DNA of 13,442 nt, from NCBI GenBank assembly GCA_004335635.1, contig QAXH01003885.1:1-13442 (forward strand). Reading direction: 5' to 3'. Positions 9,501-13,442 of this stretch are shown here, in pieces; position 1 is the stretch's first letter; every line of letters begins with the position of its first letter. The position numbers and the translations under genes are program-made. The DNA comes from Chloromonas sp. AAM2 (lineage: Eukaryota > Chlorophyta > Chlorophyceae > Chlamydomonadales > Chlamydomonadaceae). Below the pieces are notes generated by a model, which saw only the letters and a list, made by a program, of their open reading frames with translations, searched no databases and was not told where the DNA came from.

Positions 9501-12500
9501 AGGGAACTGATTCCTGACTATCGTAATGGTCCCAGAATGTTAACCAGGGGCAGCGGAGGGCAGCACCTGTTTGTGCCGTGTCACATCAGGAGATCGGGAG
9601 CGCCCTTCCACGCTAGCGGACTTGTCTGTGTCTTGATTCATTTCGACTGTGAACCAGAGGTAGCACATGGCAGATCTGTGCATCATCCTCTTTCATGGAG
9701 AACACTCCTTCGTAAAGTCAGTGGCATGCACAGGAAACTTTTCGTGCACCTTCCACAACCGTTCAGCGTACATATTTTGCGCTGCATTTTCTGTCAGTCC
9801 GGTATGAAATCAAAGTGTTTACGGGACTTGATTCTAAACCTTAATCAAAACAGAAGGTCTTCGTTTGCGCATTCTGCAAAGTTTCAGCCTTGCTGCCTGT
9901 AACTTGTGGATTTCGTCATTCAGGAAGCGGCACGGAGATTCAGTTGGCTCCAAATCGCCCACATTACAGCTGTATTTGCTGCTGCTTGTGCTGCTGTGTG
10001 CAGTTGATGCACCAGGAGGTGAGCCATGTGCATGCACACACGTGGCTGCAAGTGCTGTCCATCGCTGCACTCATGCTCTACCCCTCAGTGGCTGCGCAGG
10101 TAGGTAGGCACTCACAGGACAACGGGGGCATGGAGGCATGCCGGCTCATGTTCACAACTATCGTCGTCATCATCATCAACACCACCAACAACATTATCAT
10201 CATCATCATCAAACAGCTTTTTGCGCACTGCGATTTTGCAGCCTAGATTGTTTGGTCTGCAGCTCACCAGGATCAGCATTGCATACGCACATCGTCGGTC
10301 TTGAGGAATGCTAGAGTCAGCCCAAGGTAGTCCAGGGCTGTGTTGGATGCTGACAAGCGCTTGGCTTGCCGTAGCGCTCTTATCTGATACTTTTGATGCT
10401 CACACCTTGTGACCGCAGATTGTGTGGATTAACATCCCTGGGCTGCTTGTGCTGATCGCCGTGTCCGCCAAGATGCAGAGCATCACCCGGAGAGCTGTGC
10501 ACATGATTGAGAACCAGGTACGTTCTCTGCTCACTCCAAACTCAGGCCACCACACGCAAGGCCCCTGCGATACACAAAACAGATCATCAACAAATTCAGC
10601 AGTATGGTTCACTCACTGCAGCTACAGCAGAATCACAAGAAAGTCGAGGGTCTGACATGCGAGCCGATCTGCCAGTGCGCATACAGCTGTCACCTTGAGG
10701 GCTGTAAGGACAGCACCTGGTAGCATATGTGTCTATCATCACCATCATCTTCATCATTACATTGCTTATCGTGGTTAACCCATGTGGGTCTATGCAAGAT
10801 GCTTAAGCGCGGTGACCATGCCAGTTGATGCACGACTGCAGGCCGTCACGTACAAACGTTTCAGCATGGCCACCCAGCGTACATACATGTGCATTGATAT
10901 GATATCAGCATTCTAGGGCAGTACACTTGCCCTTGTCAATCTCAGGTGCTTAAGCTCATTCACAGATGGCACAGATGCCACTCAAAAGTTCTTAGTCAGA
11001 TGTCAGGATTCAATCAAGCCGTAAGAACGATCAACTAGGCTCAACTGGGCCTGTCTTCCAACCGTTGGCCCGTTGGCTGGCCTGCTGTCGAGGATATGAT
11101 GTTCAAGCGCATATGCAACACTGCGAACGGGCAAGCCACATGCTTTCATCCATCACTTGCTTGCAGCTTCCTGACACGTTGATCCAAGGCACCTTAGGCA
11201 GACCAAGCACCGCCATGGGTGCTTTAGGCACCACCTCCACCTATCGCCCGTTGGGCACCACCAGCTTGACTAACAGCGAGACCCCAGCCGGTCTGCAGCG
11301 GCACTCACTTCCCCCGCCCGGCGCCCGCCTTCAGCCGCCCGTCTGCACAGCTACAGCCACACAGCCACACCTAGGCGACACTCCAGCCCACATGGCACAC
11401 GCTGCTATGCTTGCTAAGGCAGGGCAAGGTGTCGTCGAGGAGGAAGCAGGAGCAACCATTCCAGCCAGCCCGCCGTACGGCGGCAATGCAGGCGGAATAG
11501 AAGGGGAAGCGAAGGTGGGAGCGAGCGAAGCAACGTTAGCGGATGCTGGCGGCTGCACGCTAAGCAAGATTGAATCCCGGGGGCCGTCGGGCGCTTCCCG
11601 CGGTTCTTCCGGCACCGCCGCACAGCGCTGGCAGAAGCTACGTGCCCACAGCATGAAACGGACAGATCACATGCACGTGGTACACGTGGCACAGCTGCTG
11701 ACGTCACTCACTGGCAGCAGCAACGGTGGGCTGGATCTGCCTGAGGGGTTGCGGGAGGGAAGCAGGGGCGGTGGTGGAGCGGCTAACGGATTACACAGGA
11801 GCGGATCGCCTACGATGGCGGCTGGGCTCAACCGTGCGTCGCGGGAGTTCCGGCCTTTGAGTTCCCGCAGCATGCCAGTGGTCCGCCCCAGCTCAACTGA
11901 GGCTTCTAGGGACCTGCCGTTGTCACGCCAGCCATCCCTGGTGGGTTCTAGTGAAGGCTTGTGTGCGGTTCAAGGGGCGGATGGCATGGGTGGCTTCAAC
12001 TGCTCAGTGGGACCTCGGCTTACTTTTGTCAGATTTGTCGTTTTGGGACTGGTTTTGGACTGATTCTTTCAACGCTGTTCATGGATTTGCAATTCACTTT
12101 GCTAGAGTTGCCAGAATCGCTTTGATGCATGCGACTGTGTGTTTTGAGTGTTGTACCAGGATCAAGGCGTTGGTTTTGCTGCATGCAGTCATGTGTGCCC
12201 AACTGTAGCTATCGTCAACATGTTCTCCATGCTTGCAGGCCCGTCGACAGCTGCCCTCGTTTTCCGCCAAGTCCGGTGCATCCCTCGTGCACACGCTCAG
12301 CCGTCCACTGAGCTTCCGTTCCCGGCCACCCCCCTCAGACATGCCAAACCTTGCCACCACTTCCGTCGGCAGGGGGTGCGGACGATTCAAATCCCGCTAC
12401 GCGGCGCCGAATCTACCCACTATCTTTGGTGCTGATACAGGTGCTGATAATGCCCCTGGCGACCCAGCTGCATTTTTACAACCGCCTCCAACCACCCCCC

Positions 12501-13375
12501 AACCGACCCCACCAACCCCACATGCTCCGCCCCCTGCCCCTCCACCTTACCACCCACTCAACACCCACTCTAGGCCCTCTGACGCGGATATCACCCCGAT
12601 TCCATCCTTGCATCAGCAGCTTTCCAATCCGCATGTAGCTCTGGAATTCAACAGCTTGGATGCAAGGGCCCATGGGCAGCAGACCGGCAGCATTAGCAAT
12701 GCACCAGTTGGCATAGGAGAGGGCACACAGGAGGCATCGGCGCCAGGCAGAGGTAGCATCGATGCAGCAGGCCCCGAAAGCGCGGGGAGATCGCTGTTTG
12801 GTATGTTTTCGCTTAACGGATGGTGGCATACCAAGCCAGCTGTATTCGATGATGGCTCGAACTCTTCGCGTGCAGCGGCTGGTCCACAAACCAATGCTGG
12901 CCAGATTAGGCCAATACCACCATCCGCACCTCTGCAATTCAACCCACAATCAACCACCAACAGACATGCCAACGGTGCAGAGGTCGTTGGTATGGCAGTT
13001 GAAAGCAACTCCCAAGCAGGCAACGGCGATGCGCTGGATCCCAACCAACAACCACCTGATCTGAACGCGCCCAAACGCTTTGCAACCGATTTGCAACGGT
13101 TTTCCGGCATACCTGCAAGCTCCCGCAACACCTCCTTTTCCACTGGCACGCCCACTTTTGGTGGTCAGCTCACTGGTGTTCGCAAACAGCCTGGCCACCC
13201 ACTTGAGCTGAGCACGGGGCCATGGAGTGTGGGGCCTACTCAGAGTGCTGGGCCTCCTGGCTTGGAGCGGATAAACACGATGCATCGGAACCCGGAAATG
13301 GTTGTGGACATCATGGAACTGGAACAGCGGCTTCTGGGGCTATTCTGGTTCAGGCGGCCACGCTTACTGCTGTGG
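3443..13375 (+). CDS. MLO: MLO-family seven-transmembrane protein (14 exons seen; 3' end outside window)
   Basis: Joined exons (3443-3524, 3839-3937, 5316-5446, 6203-6321, 6542-6563, 6915-6956, 7350-7418, 7771-7885, 8268-8511, 8854-8983, 10004-10099, 10419-10517, 11167-11940, 12239-13375) total 3159 nt, 1053 codons. Every junction is GT-AG and phase-compatible. MLO proteins are plasma-membrane proteins with an outside N-terminus and cytoplasmic C-terminus; several plant members conduct Ca2+ and act in defence, pollen-tube reception and root responses. Visible blocks: TM1 about 39-60; TM2 about 84-99, preceded by KEELLALG as in the family's KAELMLLG; extracellular loop with Cys106 and Cys124 in CPPG; TM3 about 142-164; Trp172-Glu173, the conserved WE; TM4 about 365-381; TM5 about 384-402; LFWFRRPRLLLW at 1042-1053, the FWFxRP signature opening TM6. 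Residues about 417-1025 are a low-complexity insertion in cytoplasmic loop 3, normally only tens of residues. TM7 and the calmodulin-binding tail are off the window. Plant members are about 500-600 residues, so this one is at least twice that. The family call is firm; individual boundaries are predictions. Confidence 0.85.
3521..3544 (+). repeat. Perfect 12-nt tandem duplication carrying the exon 1 splice donor
   Basis: gggggtaagcat is present twice in direct succession (3521-3532, 3533-3544). Each unit contains the same donor g|gtaagc, at 3525 and 3537. Because the unit is 12 nt, use of the second donor keeps the frame and adds four residues (GKHG) just before the NPLDIP lead into TM1. Confidence 0.8.
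3839..3937 (+). CDS. MLO-like exon 2 (TM1)
   Basis: Acceptor gttcgtag|gc and donor attg|gtaagc bound a phase 1/phase 1 exon coding residues 28-61. NPLDIPTSNF leads into a strongly hydrophobic helix (FPFAVTLLFLLFMGIMLAW) followed by EVLIG, matching MLO TM1 in position and character. The open frame extends left of 3839, so an acceptor at 3802 or a start at ATG 3805 or 3829 is a possible alternative. Confidence 0.75.
5151..5207 (-). repeat. Dispersed repeat family 1, copy C
   Basis: The reverse complement reads caaatccccttcacttgtag, then gttggacgggctggagtccc and tcccctcat, matching the right half of copy A. It lies about 110 nt before the exon 3 acceptor. Confidence 0.75.
5207..5235 (+). repeat. 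CA-rich simple repeat
   Basis: The tract is cacacacacaggcacacgca continuing with cacacgcacg, directly beside repeat copy C. On the strand of copy C it is a TG-rich sequence at the repeat's left edge. Confidence 0.7.
5316..5446 (+). CDS. MLO-like exon 3 (first cytoplasmic loop and TM2)
   Basis: Acceptor at 5314-5315 and donor aag|gtacgt at 5447 code residues 61-104. WMHLKRVLVDRLKEELLALG then IVSLVVAF aligns with the plant block in which a basic loop runs into KxELMLLGFISLLL. This is one of the clearest family matches. An acceptor at 5319 or 5340 would break the phase with exon 2, which decides the start at 5316. Confidence 0.88.
5447..6202 (+). other. MLO-like intron 3 (756 nt)
   Basis: Donor gtacgt and acceptor cttgttcag, phase 0. 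It contains copy D of repeat family 1 (5981-6082) and a short AT-rich attatcattattat stretch near 5920. No other coding segment is seen. Confidence 0.7.
5981..6082 (-). repeat. Dispersed repeat family 1, copy D (nearly full length)
   Basis: The reverse complement runs from aggatagcacctcgagggg through ccaccaccattactatcc to cctcccctcgtgtga and matches copy A (2103-2209) along nearly its whole length. The shared ends suggest natural element boundaries of about 100-107 nt. Confidence 0.78.
6203..6321 (+). CDS. MLO-like exon 4 (extracellular loop 1)
   Basis: Residues 105-144 read ICVDIDASYEYYQSDEDTHC, then PPGSDALF, ending HYLL at the beginning of TM3. The first Cys directly after TM2 and the CPxG motif are the conserved pattern of the MLO first extracellular loop. 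An in-frame TGA follows at 6323-6325 and the donor ct|gtgagc at 6322 lies just before it, phase 2, so splicing is required. Confidence 0.82.
6542..6563 (+). CDS. MLO-like exon 5, 22-nt microexon (TM3)
   Basis: A strong acceptor (gccctcctctgcag) and a donor gtgata bound a 22-nt exon that completes Leu144 and adds FWIAVTQ. It converts phase 2 to phase 0, exactly what is needed between exons 4 and 6, and supplies hydrophobic residues for TM3. It replaces the LHxLHIxxF-type text of plant TM3, so the identity is by position and phase rather than by strong similarity. Confidence 0.6.
6564..6914 (+). other. MLO-like intron 5 (351 nt)
   Basis: Donor gtgata and acceptor gctattttgcag, phase 0. I see no repeat or coding segment inside. 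Confidence 0.6.
6915..6956 (+). CDS. MLO-like exon 6, 42-nt exon (second half of TM3)
   Basis: Acceptor ttttgcag and donor cagg|gtaggt bound a phase 0/phase 0 exon coding IGYTLLSAIFTAFR (residues 152-165). Joined to exon 5 it makes a continuous hydrophobic helix ending in a basic residue, as expected for TM3 entering the cytoplasm. Confidence 0.68.
6957..7349 (+). other. MLO-like intron 6 (393 nt)
   Basis: Donor gtaggt and acceptor cttgcccatgcag, phase 0. Nothing else is recognised in it. Confidence 0.65.
7350..7418 (+). CDS. MLO-like exon 7 (conserved WE motif, start of cytoplasmic loop 2)
   Basis: Residues 166-188 read FHRVLHWEQAARSNTLIKVK and KRK. HWEQAA corresponds to the plant block RxWKxWExE that follows TM3, with Trp172-Glu173 the conserved pair. 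The strongly basic end fits a cytoplasmic loop. The donor is aag|gtgagg, phase 0. Confidence 0.78.
7419..7770 (+). other. MLO-like intron 7 (352 nt) with CA microsatellite
   Basis: Donor gtgagg and acceptor gcttgtggcttcag, phase 0. A CA repeat (7671-7711) lies about 60 nt before the acceptor. Confidence 0.68.
7671..7711 (+). repeat. CA dinucleotide microsatellite
   Basis: The tract is a nearly pure CA run of about 40 nt, interrupted once by a catac step, in the 3' part of intron 7. Confidence 0.9.
7771..7885 (+). CDS. MLO-like exon 8 (cytoplasmic loop 2, poorly conserved)
   Basis: Residues 189-227 begin TRGMFSQGASLHQLNATMPP and are rich in Thr, Pro and Met. Plant MLO proteins have an FxxxRxTSF-like motif in this loop; here there is no convincing match. 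The exon is supported by a good acceptor, donor attg|gtcagt, and phase 0 in, phase 1 out, which agrees with both neighbours. Confidence 0.58.
7886..8267 (+). other. MLO-like intron 8 (382 nt) with family 2 repeat
   Basis: Donor gtcagt and acceptor ttggtttgctgcag, phase 1. About half of it is the minus-strand copy of dispersed repeat family 2 (7948-8128). Confidence 0.68.
7948..8128 (-). repeat. Dispersed repeat family 2, copy 1 (about 181 nt)
   Basis: The reverse complement matches 9019-9200 from end to end with substitutions and small gaps: aatcaagtgaagccaataca against aatcaagcgaagccgataca, then aagggggttcttgtcactca and its partner, then the end block gacatcaccaccct. The two copies are inverted relative to each other. 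Confidence 0.82.
8268..8511 (+). CDS. MLO-like exon 9 (cytoplasmic loop 2)
   Basis: Codons 227-308. The first part is low complexity, rich in Pro, Ser, Ala and Gly; the second half (FQAVRRSWCCIPQEWGRRFM then FSLHYTR) leads to the region that in plants reads as a Trp/Phe-rich helix before the FRQF block. The acceptor at 8266-8267 completes the phase 1 codon as GAC. The donor cg|gtgagc at 8512 lies inside what would otherwise be CGG-TGA, so it avoids the stop; phase 2. A further intron near ccacag 8470 cannot be excluded. Confidence 0.68.
8512..8853 (+). other. MLO-like intron 9 (342 nt)
   Basis: Donor gtgagc and acceptor gcttactgcacag, phase 2. It contains an ATC-rich stretch at 8529-8551 and no other recognised element. 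Confidence 0.65.
8854..8983 (+). CDS. MLO-like exon 10 (cytoplasmic loop 2 before TM4)
   Basis: Codons 308-351. MGGLSQEVYSALRKLLLLRV corresponds in position to the plant block in which FFxSVxKxDYxxLRxGFI precedes TM4: the Tyr and the Leu-Arg pair are kept (VYSALRK). The entry phase matches exon 9; the exit is cag|gtcaga, phase 0. Confidence 0.78.
8984..10003 (+). other. MLO-like intron 10 (1020 nt) with family 2 repeat
   Basis: Donor gtcaga and acceptor gctgctgtgtgcag, phase 0. It holds the plus-strand family 2 copy (9019-9200). The remaining 800 nt show no recognised gene; a 423-nt open frame at 9480-9902 has no protein features. Confidence 0.68.
9019..9200 (+). repeat. Dispersed repeat family 2, copy 2 (about 182 nt)
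   Basis: This is the partner of the inverted copy at 7948-8128. It includes an ATC-rich middle (catcatcgtctctcatcatg) followed by acatggcttatcatg and ends at ccgacatcaccaccct. The middle part is shared with 10736-10810. Confidence 0.82.
10004..10099 (+). CDS. MLO-like exon 11 (TM4)
   Basis: Residues 352-383 begin LMHQEVSHVHAHTWLQVLSI and continue AALMLYPSVAAQ. Position and pattern agree with the MLO block in which an acidic or amide helix and a VVGIS-type turn lead into TM4. The acceptor is gtgtgcag, the donor cag|gtaggt, phase 0 on both sides. The His-rich lead-in is not typical of plant members. Confidence 0.75.
10100..10418 (+). other. MLO-like intron 11 (319 nt) with ATC-rich tract
   Basis: Donor gtaggt and acceptor ccttgtgaccgcag, phase 0. 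It contains an imperfect ATC/AAC trinucleotide repeat at 10158-10211. Confidence 0.68.
10158..10211 (+). repeat. Imperfect ATC/ACC/AAC trinucleotide repeat
   Basis: The tract consists of cgtcgtcatcatcatcaaca, then ccaccaacaacatt and atcatcatcatcatc. Similar ATC runs accompany family 2 repeats at 9100-9118 and 10734-10757. Confidence 0.85.
10419..10517 (+). CDS. MLO-like exon 12 (TM5)
   Basis: Residues 384-416 begin IVWINIPGLLVLIAVSAKMQ and continue SITRRAVHMIENQ. They align with the plant block WLxFIPLxxLLxVGTKLQxIIxxMxxxIxE, including the Lys-x-Gln after the helix. The acceptor is ccgcag, the donor cag|gtacgt, phase 0. This is one of the strongest family matches in the gene. Confidence 0.88.
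10518..11166 (+). other. MLO-like intron 12 (649 nt) with partial family 2 repeat
   Basis: Donor gtacgt and acceptor cacttgcttgcag, phase 0. It contains the partial family 2 copy at 10736-10810. No further coding segment is recognised. Confidence 0.68.
10736..10810 (+). repeat. Dispersed repeat family 2, copy 3 (partial)
   Basis: The segment has an ATC-rich start followed by attgcttatcgtggttaacc and catgtgggtctatgcaagat, ending near taagcgc. It matches the middle of copies 1 and 2 but is more diverged and lacks both outer blocks. Confidence 0.6.
11167..11940 (+). CDS. MLO-like exon 13 (first half of the loop 3 insertion)
   Basis: The exon codes residues 417-674, entered in phase 0 right after TM5. 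The sequence is mostly low complexity, rich in Gly, Ser, Ala, Pro and Thr, with no membrane segment. One island stands out at about residues 569-600: QRWQKLRAHSMKRTDHMHVV followed by HVAQLLTSLTG, basic and probably helical. The donor ctg|gtgggt at 11941 is phase 0; reading through it would stop at TGA 12061-12063 after about 40 more residues, so intron retention would truncate the protein before TM6. Confidence 0.75.
11941..12238 (+). other. MLO-like intron 13 (298 nt)
   Basis: Donor gtgggt and acceptor ctccatgcttgcag, phase 0. The donor is weaker than the others, and no repeat is seen. Confidence 0.6.
12239..13375 (+). CDS. MLO-like exon 14 (second half of insertion, FWFxRP signature, start of TM6)
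   Basis: The exon codes residues 675-1053. After ARRQLPSFSAKSGAS comes a Pro-rich segment at about 755-780 (PPPTTPQPTPPTPHAPPPAP), then Asn/Gln/Ser-rich text with a small aromatic island (SLFGMFSLNGWWHTKPAVFD). The last 30 residues return to family sequence: EMVVDIMELEQRLLG, then LFWFRRPRLLLW, matching FWFxRPRxLLx at the entry to TM6. The donor tgg|gtgagt at 13376 is strong and phase 0. Reading on would stop at TGA 13436-13438 without TM6 or TM7, so the gene is expected to continue beyond the window. Confidence 0.82.
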
Positions 13376-13442
13376 GTGAGTGCCAGGCTGTGGTACACTG
13401 GCTGCACTGGTGCAGGCCACATGCGGGATGGCGCATGAAGGA

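Noticed and set aside
9480..9902. A 140-codon open frame inside intron 10
   Set aside because: It has no recognisable features, and the flanking exons 10 and 11 join correctly without it.
13376..13438. Exon 14 read on to the TGA at 13436 as the end of the protein
   Set aside because: It would end the protein at the entry to TM6. A strong donor (tgg|gtgagt) follows the FWFxRP motif, and the family needs two more helices.

Overview
The window looks like nuclear DNA of a green alga, probably a chlorophyte of the Chlorophyceae type. The reasons are short exons separated by many GT-AG introns, a proline-rich protein of the algal cell-wall/secretory style, candidate TGTAA polyadenylation signals, short dispersed repeats inside introns, and CA and ATC microsatellites. 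I cannot name the species. No bacterial operon, rRNA, tRNA or CRISPR is visible.

Layout: (1) 1-441 is the 3' end of a plus-strand gene for a proline/tyrosine-rich protein. (2) 442-3442 has no convincing gene. It holds the probable 3' UTR of the first gene and an intergenic stretch with copies of a short dispersed repeat (family 1) and small tandem repeats. (3) 3443-13375 and beyond is one long plus-strand gene that I reconstruct as 14 exons of an MLO-family membrane protein. The exons join with matching intron phases at all 13 junctions and total 3159 nt (1053 codons). The gene continues past the right edge.

The MLO call rests on the order of recognisable blocks: an N-terminal TM1 block, the TM2 block (KEELLALGIVSLVVAF), a Cys/CPPG extracellular loop, TM3 split over three small exons, an HWE block matching the conserved Trp-Glu of the family, a weakly conserved second cytoplasmic loop, TM4, TM5, and finally LFWFRRPRLLLW, the family's FWF-x-RP signature that opens TM6. 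TM6 (rest), TM7 and the cytoplasmic tail with the usual calmodulin-binding region lie outside the window. MLO proteins are plasma-membrane seven-helix proteins; several plant members have been shown to conduct Ca2+.

The most unusual points are a roughly 600-residue low-complexity insertion in the third cytoplasmic loop, carried by two large exons; a 22-nt microexon in TM3; a perfect 12-nt tandem duplication of the first splice donor; and a ~180-nt repeat (family 2) present in opposite orientations in the introns on either side of exons 9-10, an arrangement that could favour exon skipping or circular RNA.
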